From positions 1 through 64,000 of the forward strand of contig NZ_BMVO01000011.1 in NCBI RefSeq assembly GCF_014650755.1: a stretch of DNA of 64,000 nucleotides, in the 5' to 3' direction. This DNA is from Streptomyces chryseus. Lineage in GTDB: Bacteria > Actinomycetota > Actinomycetes > Streptomycetales > Streptomycetaceae. The position numbers were made by a program, and so were the translations under genes. The number at the start of each line of letters is the position of its first letter. Positions within the stretch are counted from its first letter, which is position 1. The notes under the pieces are model-generated. The model saw only the letters and a list, made by a program, of their open reading frames with translations. It searched no databases and had not been told where the DNA came from. This document shows positions 24,227-32,689 of this stretch, piece by piece.

Positions 24227-25048
24227 TTGGAGGCGCTCCTGAACTCGCACTTCCCGTTCGACCCGTCCCTCCCCATCGGCGCCCCGCCCGCGTACTGGGT
24301 CGGTCCCCGGCACCTGGCTGGCGACGACGCCTGTCTCTACGACGCGGTGGCCGACACACTCGCCGGCCTTGGCTGGATGAGCCTGACGATCGCCCGCGGG
24401 CGGCGTGAACTCGACGAGCCGCTGGAGGACCGTCAGGTGCTGCGCAGCACCGTCCTCCATATCAGCCCCGACACCCTCCGCTGGGCACAGTGGGTGCTGC
24501 CCGACGAGCCGTTTCACCTCGGTGCGCTGCCGGTCGCCTGGCAGGTCTCCGCCCGCTCGGACGCGACCAGCCCGGTCGCGGAATGGTCCGCCTACTTCAC
24601 CCCCGGTGTCCCGGGTGAGGTCCTCACCGACTTCCTCTTCGCGCTCGACCGATGCGACCGTCCCACGGCCGCGTCGACCGGGCCCGAGGTGGTCTTGGAC
24701 GCGGTCACCGCGCACGGCTGGCTCCCCGATGCCGACGAGCCCCATACGACGGCGATGCATCCCACCTTCACCGCCCGCCTCAGCCTCAGCGAGGTACCGC
24801 CCCTCATCCAGGACGCCAACCCGCGCGCCCTGACCACCGAGCCGGATGAGACAGGGCCGTTCGGGTGGCAGGCGTGGGCTGAGCCCGCGATGGGCGCCCC
24901 GTACGTGTGGGCTGCGTCGTTCGCAGCCAGCGTGCCGCATGACCTGGTCGCGGCATTCGCCTCCTCTCTCAGCTCCACCGCACCGGTGCTGCGCCGGGTT
25001 CTACCGGAGAGCACGCGGGACCGGCTGATGCGCGCCCCGGCCAGCTGA
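24227..25048 (+). CDS. DUF317 domain-containing protein
   Basis: A 273-residue protein from TTG 24227 with two copies of a DUF317-type domain, each ending in a beta-strand/helix unit that handles the phrase FTPGVPGEVLTDFLFAL in copy one and FAASVPHDLVAAFASSL in copy two. DUF317 is an actinomycete-specific family of unknown function, common in Streptomyces accessory regions. No Shine-Dalgarno is obvious before the TTG, so the true N-terminus may differ slightly. A perfect palindromic terminator follows, shared with the convergent gene at 25162. Confidence 0.75.
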   Translation: MEALLNSHFPFDPSLPIGAPPAYWVGPRHLAGDDACLYDAVADTLAGLGWMSLTIARGRRELDEPLEDRQVLRSTVLHISPDTLRWAQWVLPDEPFHLGALPVAWQVSARSDATSPVAEWSAYFTPGVPGEVLTDFLFALDRCDRPTAASTGPEVVLDAVTAHGWLPDADEPHTTAMHPTFTARLSLSEVPPLIQDANPRALTTEPDETGPFGWQAWAEPAMGAPYVWAASFAASVPHDLVAAFASSLSSTAPVLRRVLPESTRDRLMRAPAS

Positions 25049-25064
25049 GACCTGCCCGCACTAT

Positions 25065-25098
25065 GAAGCCGGGCCTCCCAATTGGGAGGCCCGGCTTC
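25065..25098. terminator. Bidirectional terminator (34-nt perfect palindrome)
   Basis: The arm GAAGCCGGGCCTCCCAA (25065-25081) is followed at once by its reverse complement (25082-25098). It lies between two convergent genes (ends at 25048 and 25162), so it can terminate both. Confidence 0.8.
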
Positions 25099-25161
25099 AG
25101 CGTTGCTGTGCTCTGGCGTCTTCCACGGGTCACCCCTGTCAGTGAGTGACGCGGGCCTTCG

Positions 25162-25542
25162 TCAGAAGGTGTACGGGGTGAAGGGACGGACCGGTTCGAT
25201 GATGAGGCCGAGCAGTCGATCGAACTCGGTCCGTTCGTCCTTGCTCATGAGCTGGACGGCGTTGCCGAGGTTCTTCTCGGTGAGCTGGTCCATGAACGGG
25301 GCGAGGAAGCGCTGCATAGCCTCCGGCACTTCGTCAATCGTGCGCAGGTACTCCTGGTACCGCGCGAACTGTTCGCTCACCTCTTCCAGTTCGACGCGGG
25401 TGGCCCTGAAGGCGAGGGCCTGTTCCTCCTTGCTGAACGGGCGTCCGTCGCGATGGGTCCAGGTGTTGGTGTCAGGCCGGCGCTTGAAGTCCGCGTCGCA
25501 GAGCAGGGCGACGATCTCGGGGCGTGCTGTGGTCTTGGGCAT
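25162..25542 (-). CDS. Hypothetical protein
   Basis: A 126-residue protein starting at ATG 25542, with GAGGAG 8 nt upstream. It begins MPKTTARPEIVALLCDADF and is predominantly helical, with charged amphipathic helices (SKEEQALAFRATRVELEEV; MDQLTEKNLGNAVQLMSKDE). No catalytic motif, no membrane segment. Not recognised. Confidence 0.65.
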   Translation of the reverse strand: MPKTTARPEIVALLCDADFKRRPDTNTWTHRDGRPFSKEEQALAFRATRVELEEVSEQFARYQEYLRTIDEVPEAMQRFLAPFMDQLTEKNLGNAVQLMSKDERTEFDRLLGLIIEPVRPFTPYTF

Positions 25543-25789
25543 ACGGGTGCTCCTCACAGGAGTCGGGTGGGTGGAGACATCAATGGTCCGGAGGATCGCC
25601 GGTTTGCCCAACCGGCGATCGTCGGCTATGTTCCGCCCGCTTCGGGCCGCTGAGCCTCACCCTCCGCACCAGGTCGAGGCCGAACTGACCCGTCTCATCG
25701 CCCCGGAACGGGTGATGCCATCGGCAGCACCGCGGGTCTACGGTGATGGACGGGCCTCGTGAATGGCGAGACCACCCCAGGGAGAGCCG

Positions 25790-26116
25790 ATGGACGACAC
25801 CAACACCGCACGGCGCGTCATCACCGAGGACGAATACCAGGACGCGGCCAAGTGCGTTCGTGAGGCCGCCGGTCGATCCGGGCCCCGTCTCAGCCGCGCC
25901 GCGACGGACGACATCACGGCGACCCTCCTGCTGAGCGCCGGTCTCCTCACTCCGCCCCCGGCTCCGGAGCCCGGCACGTGCACCGCGCTCTTCCCGGACG
26001 ACGAAGGCATGTGGGTGCAGTGCGAGGAGGAACCCGGCCACGCCGATACGTACCACAGCGACGGCGAAATCGAATGGACCGACGAGGACCCCAACGCCGT
26101 GCCGCCGCAGGGCTGA
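25790..26116 (+). CDS. Small hypothetical protein with Cys/His cluster
   Basis: A 108-residue acidic protein; ATG 25790 has GGGAGA 5 nt upstream. The C-terminal half has the pattern C-x13-C-x6-H-x4-H (from GTCTALFPDDEG to DTYH), similar in style to small actinobacterial proteins with a Cys/His metal-binding tail. The N-terminal half is a single helix region (VITEDEYQDAAKCVREAAG). Function unknown. Confidence 0.6.
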   Translation: MDDTNTARRVITEDEYQDAAKCVREAAGRSGPRLSRAATDDITATLLLSAGLLTPPPAPEPGTCTALFPDDEGMWVQCEEEPGHADTYHSDGEIEWTDEDPNAVPPQG

Positions 26117-26257
26117 CGCACCGATGAGCACACCGGACACCACGGCGCCGCCCCGGACGTCGCCGCCGACGTAGCAAGCGGCCAACAATTCGCCAACAGT
26201 GCCTCTCCTGCCGGAGGTCAGAGCCTGCAGTGGGCTGGCAACGTTCGCGTGCAGCGG

Positions 26258-27952
26258 TCAGCGACGGCCGTGTCCGCGTGTCGTGGCTGGCTGCGGCGCA
26301 GGGAGCGGCTGACCCTGGACAGCGAGGTCCGTTCGGGCGCCCGTGACCTTCCGGGATTGGGCGGCTCGTGCTCGGTCGGCGGGGCTGAGGCGCTGGATGC
26401 GCCAGGTGAGGGCGCGTGCCGGGGAGCGGGCGTCGTCCAGTGGTCGCTGGTCGACTGCCTGCTTCAGCAGTGCGGCGGGTTCGTGCCCAGCCGCTTCGGC
26501 GTCGGCGAGGGCGGTGGCGAGGGCCGGCCAGGCGTGGTCGTCGAGGACCTGCTGGGCGTGCGTGGGTACGGCCTCATAGACGAGGGCGACGAGCCGTTCG
26601 ACTGCGGGGGCGGGCGGCTTGCGGTGGGCGAGGGTGGCCAGCGGGACCGCGGCGGCTTGGTCGTAGGCGGCCTGCAGGTGCACGAGCGCTTGGCGGGCGG
26701 CGATGACCTGCTGGTCGTGCTGGCGGAGCTGGTGCCAGCGTCCGGCGGCAATGACCGCCAGGATGGCCACGTCGAGGAACATGGCCAGCAGGGCTCCGTC
26801 GCGCGGCGCCGGCTGGCTACGCATGGCCCGGATGGCACCGCGCAGGGCACGGGCATGCTCGTGCTCGGCACGGATGCGAGAGCGGGTGGCACGTTCGAAC
26901 GTGGCAGCGGCTTGACGGAGGTGCGGCCGGATTTCGTTGGGGGCGAGGAGGGGCAGGGCGTCGAGGGCTTCGCCGAAGGCGGCGATGTGGGCCTGGGCGG
27001 CTGCGTCGTCGCCCCGGTCAAGGCGGTCGGGGATGTGCTCGGCGACAGCGGTCGCTTGGTACCACGGATCGGGTCGGTGCTGCCCCGTCGTCTGGGCGGG
27101 CTGGTCGGTGGCATTCAGGCGGTCGCGGATCTGGGGGAAGGACAGGTCGGGGGCGAGCTTGGAGCCGGAGTACCAGACGGGCTCGCCGACGGCGTTGGTG
27201 TCCCCTTCAATGGCGATCTTGAATCCGCGGATGCCGCCGGAGGGGAAGCGCTGGATCTCGACCAGCACGCTGTCGGTGGCGGCAAGGATGCCGAGGAACT
27301 CCTCGGGGCTGGTGGCCACCGAGACCGCGGTGCGGACGGTGAAGCGCAGGCGCTCGCGGGCGGTCATCTCGTGGCCGGCCCGGCGTGCCTTTTCGGTCTC
27401 AGCGCGGGTGGGGCGCTTGGCGGCGGTGCGGTCGCCGCGTACGACTTGCCGCAGGCCGTACTCCTTCTCGATGGCGACCAGTTCCTTGTCGGCGGTCAGG
27501 TAGTCGTTCCAGTGGCGGGCTGGCCGGACGTCGCCTCGGACCTTTGTGGCGGCGATGTGGATGTGGTCGTCGGCGTGCCGCACGGCCACCCAGCGGCACC
27601 CGTCCGGATCACCGTCGGGGGCGATGCCGGTGGCCGCCACAACCCGGCGGGCGATGTCGGCCCACTCGGCGTCGCTGAGGTGGCGGTCAGTCTCGGCGGC
27701 GCGGATGGAGCAGTGCCACACGTGCCGCTCGGGCGCCTGGCCGAGGCGCCGGGCCTGCTTCACGTGCAGGTCGAGGTCCGCCACGAGAAGCTTCTTTGTG
27801 GCGGCGGGGTCGTCGGCGCGGCCGGGGTCGGGGGCGAAGCCGTCGAAGGAGGCGACCAGGTGCGGGTCGGTGTGCTCGTTGGCCCGGCCGGGTCCGTAGA
27901 GGTAGCGGATGAGGCCGGCGGTGTCCTTGCCGCTGCTGATTTTGGCGATCAC
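26258..27952 (-). CDS. Relaxase/mobilisation nuclease
   Basis: A 564-residue relaxase of the MobA/VirD2-like actinobacterial type. The N-terminus IAKISSGKDTAGLIRYLYGPGR matches this family, and the metal-binding motif is HADDHIHIAATK (three-His motif). The C-terminal half is a long helical region with Ala/Arg-rich coiled segments (about 330-560) that includes one hydrophobic stretch (LLAMFLDVAILAVIAAG). It nicks the element's transfer origin and stays covalently attached to the DNA strand. GTG 27952 overlaps the MobC stop by 4 nt, so both are made together. No TraB/FtsK-like pump is found nearby, so transfer would need a helper. Confidence 0.85.
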   Translation of the reverse strand: MIAKISSGKDTAGLIRYLYGPGRANEHTDPHLVASFDGFAPDPGRADDPAATKKLLVADLDLHVKQARRLGQAPERHVWHCSIRAAETDRHLSDAEWADIARRVVAATGIAPDGDPDGCRWVAVRHADDHIHIAATKVRGDVRPARHWNDYLTADKELVAIEKEYGLRQVVRGDRTAAKRPTRAETEKARRAGHEMTARERLRFTVRTAVSVATSPEEFLGILAATDSVLVEIQRFPSGGIRGFKIAIEGDTNAVGEPVWYSGSKLAPDLSFPQIRDRLNATDQPAQTTGQHRPDPWYQATAVAEHIPDRLDRGDDAAAQAHIAAFGEALDALPLLAPNEIRPHLRQAAATFERATRSRIRAEHEHARALRGAIRAMRSQPAPRDGALLAMFLDVAILAVIAAGRWHQLRQHDQQVIAARQALVHLQAAYDQAAAVPLATLAHRKPPAPAVERLVALVYEAVPTHAQQVLDDHAWPALATALADAEAAGHEPAALLKQAVDQRPLDDARSPARALTWRIQRLSPADRARAAQSRKVTGARTDLAVQGQPLPAPQPATTRGHGRR

Positions 27953-28590
27953 CAGGCTGCCTTGGTGGAGACGGCCTGGTTGGCGGCTTCCCTGATGTGG
28001 TTGACGGCCGTGCCGACCGCGCTCAGGGTGCGCTCGGCCTGGGCCAGGACGGTGGTATCCACAGGGTGTGGATGGCCGCCGGAGTTCAGCTTCTTGGCGA
28101 CCTGGTTGACGAGGTGGCCGATCTTGGCGACCTGCTGGCGCAGGGCGGTCAGCTCGTCGATGTAGTCGTCGAGCTGCGTGCGCTGGCCGGGCAGGGTGAG
28201 GTCGCCGTGGACGTGGGCCATGACGACAGCGCCGACGTAGTGAGCGCCAGCGATGTTCAGCGACTGGGCCTTGGCGAGGATGTCGGTCTTCTCGTCGACG
28301 CTGTAGCGCACGTCGACACGCTCTTTGCGCTGCTCGTCTTTTCGCTTGCGGCGACGGGCGGCACGACGCAGGGCGGCGGCGTCGGCGGCACGCGGCAGCG
28401 GCACGGCGTCGTAGGTGGGCTTCTCCTGCTCGGGCACCCCCTGGTGCCCGAGGTCCTCCGCCACCCCCGGGGCGGAGGGCTCTGCGTTGGACCGGCCGTT
28501 GGACGGTCCAATGCCATACCTTGCTGCGCTGGTGGCTGGGGTGGTCATCTCCTGCTGGCCGGTGGGGTGTTCGGTGCGCGGGTCGTGCAT
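27949..28590 (-). CDS. MobC-family relaxosome protein
   Basis: A 213-residue protein. The N-terminal 65 residues are unstructured and Pro/Gly-rich. They are followed by a basic helix (RRAARRRKRKDEQRKERVDVRYS) and a MobC/ribbon-helix-helix-type domain (SVDEKTDILAKAQSLNI, IGHLVNQVAKKLNSGG). MobC proteins bind next to oriT and help the relaxase open the nick site. GGGAGA precedes the ATG at 28590, and the stop overlaps the relaxase start. oriT is most likely nearby, in the 82-nt gap upstream or the larger gap further upstream. Confidence 0.8.
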   Translation of the reverse strand: MHDPRTEHPTGQQEMTTPATSAARYGIGPSNGRSNAEPSAPGVAEDLGHQGVPEQEKPTYDAVPLPRAADAAALRRAARRRKRKDEQRKERVDVRYSVDEKTDILAKAQSLNIAGAHYVGAVVMAHVHGDLTLPGQRTQLDDYIDELTALRQQVAKIGHLVNQVAKKLNSGGHPHPVDTTVLAQAERTLSAVGTAVNHIREAANQAVSTKAAW

Positions 28591-28672
28591 GGGTCTCCCT
28601 ATCAGTTCGGGGAAAGAGGGGCTGAGCCGGATGGTCGCGGGGGCGGGGCGACCTTTACAGGCGCTGCGGGGC

Positions 28673-30016
28673 TCAGCGAGGGGCGGCGGCGTTCAGTTCG
28701 GCCTTGACCTCGCGGACGATGGCGCCGGCGTGGTCGCTGGCGACGCTGTAGCCGTCGCCGCGCACGGCTTGTTCCAGGAGGTCGCGGGACAGGCGGCCGG
28801 TCTCGCCGTGGATGCGGTGGGCGTAGTCGCGAAGGACCTTGTCGGAGGCGCGGGGTTTGCGGTTCGGCTGCTCCGGCTTCGGCGCAGCGCTCTTGCCCGG
28901 TTTGGCGCCTGAGCCGTCGCCCGGCGGCGGCCCGCTGCCCGTGAGCGGCGGAGCCTCGTGCTGCGGGCGGGCTGCCGGTTCCGGGCCGGTTCGGGCGTTG
29001 GGATTCGGGCGGGCGGCCCGGTGGGGTTCGTCGTTGCCCGGAGCCGATGGGTGCGGGCGGGGTGCGTCTTCCGCCCGCTTGTCGGCGTCCGCCCGGCTGT
29101 GGTCGGGCCGTGCTGCGGGCGGGCTGGCCATCTGTGGGGCGGGTGCGGTCCAGCGCGGGGCCAGGTCGATGGTGGCCAGGGCGGCTGCTTGGCGGCGGGT
29201 GGCGAGCTGGCGCAGCAGCCGCTCGTCGAGGCGGGGGTCGGCGTCGACGCCGGAGCGGGCGAGTGCCTTGGACAGGCGGCGCACGGTGCGCTGCCCTGCC
29301 CGCCCGGTGCGCTGCTCGGGCGACATCTCGGCGAGGCGGGCAGCCAGAGCCACGGCCCGGTGCATGGCCCGCTCACGGATGATCTGGGCCGCGCCCTGGT
29401 CTTGCTCGACGATCCCCAGGCGGGCCAGCAGCCGCTCGCGGGCCTGCCGTGTGAGGACGGCGGCCAGTCCGCGGGAGGCGGCGTCGGGGGTGCGCTGGCG
29501 CAGTTCGATGCCCATGGCCAGGTGCCACAGCACCGCCGCCATCACCGGGCCGGTGAAGGCGCGCATGGTGCCGCCGACCGGGCCGGCCTCGGCGTAGGCG
29601 GGGATGGCCTGCATGGCGGTGATCACCCAGACCAGGACTCCGGGCAGGCCGGCTGCCCGCCTGGGGCCATGCAGGTTCTGGCGTGCCATCAGGGCCATGG
29701 CGAACAGGGCCAGTTCGGCGGCGGCAAACATCGCGGTGCGCTCGGTCGTGTTGCGCATGTCGAGGTAGTGGGCGGCGAACCGCCAGCTGGTGTCCGCGCT
29801 GTAGGCGGTGCACACCAGCGCCGCCACGGCCGCTGTGACGACTGCGGCCGAGCCGCGCCGCTTGCGGTCATGGATGCGGGGTTGGCCGCGTCGCCGGGCA
29901 AGCAGGCCCACCAGCAGGGCGCAGATCGCGAAGGCCAGGACGGCGAAGGCCAGGGACATGCTGTCGCCGTAGGGGAGGGAGGCGGTGGCGAGCGGATCGG
30001 TTATCGCAGGGGGCAT
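28673..30016 (-). CDS. DUF2637-type membrane protein of integrative element
   Basis: A 447-residue protein. The ATG at 30016 is preferred over upstream in-frame starts because the N-terminal extension would be read from the repeat array. Four to five hydrophobic helices lie in the first 200 residues (SLAFAVLAFAICALLVGLLA; AAVVTAAVAALVCTAYSA; FAAAELALFAMALMA; GVLVWVITAMQAIPAYA). A cytoplasmic helical region follows, then a Pro-rich linker and a C-terminal winged-helix-like domain (YAHRIHGETGRLSRDLLEQAV). DUF2637 proteins are typical of actinomycete integrative and conjugative elements and sit near the replication gene, as here; the C-terminal domain probably contacts DNA. Confidence 0.75.
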   Translation of the reverse strand: MPPAITDPLATASLPYGDSMSLAFAVLAFAICALLVGLLARRRGQPRIHDRKRRGSAAVVTAAVAALVCTAYSADTSWRFAAHYLDMRNTTERTAMFAAAELALFAMALMARQNLHGPRRAAGLPGVLVWVITAMQAIPAYAEAGPVGGTMRAFTGPVMAAVLWHLAMGIELRQRTPDAASRGLAAVLTRQARERLLARLGIVEQDQGAAQIIRERAMHRAVALAARLAEMSPEQRTGRAGQRTVRRLSKALARSGVDADPRLDERLLRQLATRRQAAALATIDLAPRWTAPAPQMASPPAARPDHSRADADKRAEDAPRPHPSAPGNDEPHRAARPNPNARTGPEPAARPQHEAPPLTGSGPPPGDGSGAKPGKSAAPKPEQPNRKPRASDKVLRDYAHRIHGETGRLSRDLLEQAVRGDGYSVASDHAGAIVREVKAELNAAAPR

Positions 30017-30072
30017 GTACGGGGCTACTCCGGGGGGTCGTGGGGACCTTGGCGGGCGGGTGCGGAGGGGGG

Positions 30073-30268
30073 CGTTCACGGCGTTCACGCAGGGGGCGTA
30101 CACGCGAGCCCCCTTCTAAAGGGGGGCTCGCGCGTGAACGCTCGGGCGCGTGTACGGCGTGTACGGTCGCGTGAACGTCTGACCTGCGGTTTTGCGGCGA
30201 GCGTGTACGCGTGAGGGGCGGCGTGGGCCCGTGTGCGCGGAGGGGGTGCGTGTACGCCCCCGTGTACG
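30073..30268. repeat. Iteron-like array, ten CGTKNACG 8-mers
   Basis: Ten 8-bp boxes: CGTTCACG at 30073 and 30082, CGTACACG at 30097, then CGTGAACG at 30133, CGTGTACG at 30149 and 30158, CGTGAACG at 30170, and CGTGTACG at 30202, 30249 and 30261. The first three are in inverted orientation to the other seven, and the two groups flank a strong hairpin (30103-30132). The array occupies the gap between the DnaB/RepA-like gene and the DUF2637 gene and looks like a replication origin, or an operator/transfer locus. Confidence 0.75.
30103..30132. other. Hairpin in centre of repeat array
   Basis: An 11-bp perfect stem, CGCGAGCCCCC (30103-30113) with GGGGGCTCGCG (30122-30132), around an 8-nt loop TTCTAAAG, the only AT-rich spot in the region. 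It could terminate the DnaB-like transcript or be a structural part of the origin. Confidence 0.6.
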
Positions 30269-30291
30269 GTCCCGGCGTCCGGCGGGAGGGC

Positions 30292-31830
30292 CTAGGAGAC
30301 GGCGCCGATGTGGCGGACCGAGGCGCGGTAGCGGGCCTGCTGGCCGCCGCCGGTGCCGCCTGCGGCGCCTTCGGCTTTGACGGCGAGTCCGGCCTTGACG
30401 AGGCGGTCCAGGATGCGCCTGGCCTTCTCGGTGGCGGCTCGGTCAGGGCTGGTCTCACCGCTCTGGAGGACGGCGAGTTCGCGGACGGTCAGACCGTCGG
30501 GGCGCTGGCGCAGGATCTGCGCCGGGTCGCATTTGGGGTCGACCGTGGTGATGCCGCGCTCGTGGTCGTGAATGAGCTGGAGGGGGCCGATCTCGCCGGT
30601 GGGGTTCTTGAGGTGGTGCAAGGTGACTGCGAGGTCGCCGGCCTCGCCGGAGACGAACAGGACACTGCCCGCACCGGAGGTGAGCCACGTGGAGCCGTAC
30701 ACACGGTCCAGGGTGGGCTTCTGGGCGCGCGGGGCGCCCTCGGTGGCCTTGCGCTGGTGGTGCAGCTCGATGATCTCGACCTCGGCGCGTATGGCTCTCT
30801 GACGAGCGTTGTTGTAGGCGTTGGCCAGGGCATCGTCGACCAGGGTGCTCATCGCGTCCTTGAGGCTGTCGATCACGATCGTGTCGGCCTGGTGGGCTGC
30901 GGCGAGGTCGGCGAGGAGGTCGGGCTCCTTGTCCAAAGTCGCGGGCAGCGGTCCCTGCCAGACGCTGAGCCCGTCGCGCAGGCGCTGCTCGTGCTCGGGC
31001 TGGACGCGGCGGGCCATGGCGCGGGCGATCTGCTTGTACCGGTCTAGCGCCAGGTACAGCACCCGCTTGCCCGGCGCGACCGGCATATCCAGGACGCTGT
31101 CACCGATGCCCAGGCGAGCGAAGACCACCTGGTGGGCGAGTGTCGTCTTGCCGACGCCCGGAGCCCCGACGATCATCAGGCTCTCCCCCGATGACCACGC
31201 CGTCTGCTCGCGGGTCCCCCACAGCGGCTCGGTGTCAGCGCCGGTCTCGGTGACGAACCGCCACCCGTCGGTGATGAACCGGGAGAGCCGCCCCTGTCCC
31301 GATGCCAGGGCGCGTTCACGTTCGGCACGGACCTCAGATTCGACCTCGCTGCGGATGGCATCAGGGTCAGCGCCCGGCCCCATCGTGCGCTGCACGGTGC
31401 GTATACCGGAGGTGCGCAGGCGGCGCAGGTCGGCCATCTTGCGCACGATGTCGGCGTAGTGGACGGCGCCGCTGACCGAGGGCATGGCGTCGGCGAGCTG
31501 ATGGACGTACCCTACGCCGCCGACCCGCTCCAGATCGTCCTGCGCGCGCAATCGGTCGCACAGGACAACGGGGTCGGTCGGCTTGTCCTCACTGCGTAGG
31601 GCGAGAATCGCACGCCAGACCGTCTCGTGGGCCGGACGGTAGAACTCATCCCCATCGAGCAGCTGACGTACTTCGTCAATCATCGCCGCGTCGTGCATGC
31701 AGGCGCCCAGCACAGCGGCTTCGGCATCGAGGTCGTGCGGCGGTACGGCGGTGATGTCGGAGGGCGCAAGAGGGTGGCCGTTTGCGGCGAGGTGTGGCGC
31801 GTCCGGCCGAGGGTCGGTCATACTGGGCAT
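30292..31830 (-). CDS. DnaB-N / RepA-like AAA ATPase (replication protein of element)
   Basis: A 512-residue protein. Residues 30-140 match the DnaB helicase N-terminal domain (DLDAEAAVLGACMHD; AHETVWRAILALRSEDKPTD; LADAMPSVSGAVHYADIV). The middle is a RecA/RepA-like ATPase with Walker A GAPGVGKTT and the Walker B-like TIVIDSLKD. The end is a winged helix (LTVRELAVLQSGETSPDRAATEKARRIL) with a Gly-rich tail. It probably replaces the usual Rep/primase of such integrative elements and drives origin opening at the adjacent repeats. GAGGAG is only 3 nt before the ATG at 31830; a second ATG three codons on may be the real start. A shared upstream element lies 53 nt away. Confidence 0.82.
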   Translation of the reverse strand: MPSMTDPRPDAPHLAANGHPLAPSDITAVPPHDLDAEAAVLGACMHDAAMIDEVRQLLDGDEFYRPAHETVWRAILALRSEDKPTDPVVLCDRLRAQDDLERVGGVGYVHQLADAMPSVSGAVHYADIVRKMADLRRLRTSGIRTVQRTMGPGADPDAIRSEVESEVRAERERALASGQGRLSRFITDGWRFVTETGADTEPLWGTREQTAWSSGESLMIVGAPGVGKTTLAHQVVFARLGIGDSVLDMPVAPGKRVLYLALDRYKQIARAMARRVQPEHEQRLRDGLSVWQGPLPATLDKEPDLLADLAAAHQADTIVIDSLKDAMSTLVDDALANAYNNARQRAIRAEVEIIELHHQRKATEGAPRAQKPTLDRVYGSTWLTSGAGSVLFVSGEAGDLAVTLHHLKNPTGEIGPLQLIHDHERGITTVDPKCDPAQILRQRPDGLTVRELAVLQSGETSPDRAATEKARRILDRLVKAGLAVKAEGAAGGTGGGQQARYRASVRHIGAVS

Positions 31831-31882
31831 CAGCTCCTCTGCTCGCGGGCCATATGGGACGGCAATCCCGGCCTCACAGGTT

Positions 31883-31896
31883 GATCGCTAGGGATG
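31883..31896 (-). promoter_or_regulatory. Shared control element upstream of DnaB/RepA-like gene
   Basis: Reading toward the gene, the 14-mer CATCCCTAGCGATC begins a conserved block that recurs, identical, upstream of the excisionase gene (32690-32703). It is 53 nt before the ATPase start and 54 nt before the excisionase start. Flanks are also similar (ACCTNTCA upstream, then NACC). A common promoter/operator bound by the divergent XRE regulator is the simplest explanation. Confidence 0.65.
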
Positions 31897-31919
31897 GCGG
31901 TTGAGAGGTTTGCGCTTAG

Positions 31920-31947
31920 GCCCCCCGGCTGTGCCGGGGGGCTTTTC
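31920..31947 (+). terminator. Intrinsic terminator with no upstream gene
   Basis: Stem GCCCCCCGGC (31920-31929) with GCCGGGGGGC (31933-31942), loop TGT, followed by TTTTCT. On the plus strand nothing is annotated upstream except the antisense of the ATPase gene leader, so it may end a small regulatory RNA. Confidence 0.7.
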
Positions 31948-32020
31948 TCATGCGGCGGTCGGTCGTGCGGCTCCTCGGGTCTCTGCGGTTGGCAGTACCA
32001 CTATGCCACACGAATTGCCG

Positions 32021-32087
32021 ATCGCAGAAGTGTTTTGCATCTCGCAGAGTGGATGCTACTGTTTACCAGTCGCTGCATCGCGCAGAG
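32021..32087 (+). promoter_or_regulatory. Promoter with repeated CGCAGA boxes before XRE gene
   Basis: Three CGCAGA boxes occur at 32022, 32042 and 32080; the first two are exactly 20 bp apart. TTGCAT (32035-32040) and TACTGT (32057-32062) are spaced by 16 nt like a -35/-10 pair and overlap the middle box. This suggests autoregulation of the XRE gene starting at 32115. Confidence 0.5.
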
Positions 32088-32114
32088 GCTTGCTACGAAC
32101 GGAAGGAGGTGCCC

Positions 32115-32630
32115 GTGGTCGATGACGACTCCCCGCAGGGGATCCTGCTCAGCGGCGAGGAGAACGTCGCGGTCCGGATCAGGCTGGAGCGCGAGGCGCG
32201 TGGCTGGAGCACCACAGCCCTGTCCGACCGGCTCAACGAGGCTGGCTTCGAGATGAACCCGTCCGCGGTCTGGCGCATCGAGAACCGCAAGCGCCGCATC
32301 AACCTCGACGAGGCCATCGGCTTCGCCGAGGTCTTCGGCCTTGACCTGCGCAACCTCGTGGGCCCCCCGCAGCTCGCCGCCCAGGCCCGCGCCATGGAGC
32401 TCATCGACGCTGTCGTCGACACGTTCCGCGGAACCCAGCGCGCCAGCGCCGCCTACACCCAGGCGCGCGACGAACTCGACGCCTACCTCGCCGAGCACCC
32501 CGACCTCCGCGAGGAAGCCGACGTCATGGTCTCCAACGCCATCGCCGAGGCGTCCACCAAGCACCTGCTGGAGACGTACGGGCCGCCACCCGGCGAGAGC
32601 CGCGACGCCAGTTCCGCCAACGAGACGTAG
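32115..32630 (+). CDS. XRE-family transcriptional regulator of integrative element
   Basis: A 171-residue regulator. GTG 32115 has an AAGGAGG 5 nt upstream. The helix-turn-helix spans about residues 22-70 (VRIRLEREARGWSTTALSDRL; SAVWRIENRKRRINLDEAIGFA), followed by a helical C-terminal half (QARDELDAYLAEHPDLREEAD) probably for dimerisation. It is divergent from the DnaB/RepA-like gene and upstream of xis and int, the place for the element's master switch. The two identical CATCCCTAGCGATC elements flank it. Confidence 0.85.
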   Translation: MVDDDSPQGILLSGEENVAVRIRLEREARGWSTTALSDRLNEAGFEMNPSAVWRIENRKRRINLDEAIGFAEVFGLDLRNLVGPPQLAAQARAMELIDAVVDTFRGTQRASAAYTQARDELDAYLAEHPDLREEADVMVSNAIAEASTKHLLETYGPPPGESRDASSANET

Positions 32631-32689
32631 CTCGGCTCTCCCTCCCGTCCTGGGCCCGCGAACCCCCAGCACGGGACACCTTTCACCCT

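Noticed and set aside
23103..24359. Upstream extension of the GNAT frame
   Set aside because: The acetyltransferase domain is complete from 23102; the extension is Arg/Pro-rich and only carries the SRFAIEPSR fragment listed as debris.
26249..28165. 638-codon plus-strand ORF opposite the relaxase
   Set aside because: It is the GC-rich antisense of the relaxase/MobC genes: Gly/Val/Asp-rich random composition, no domain, while the minus strand has the His-triad relaxase motif and proper coupling.
30060..30270. CRISPR array interpretation of the repeats at 30073-30268
   Set aside because: Repeats are only 8 bp, occur in both orientations and have irregular spacing; no cas genes nearby.
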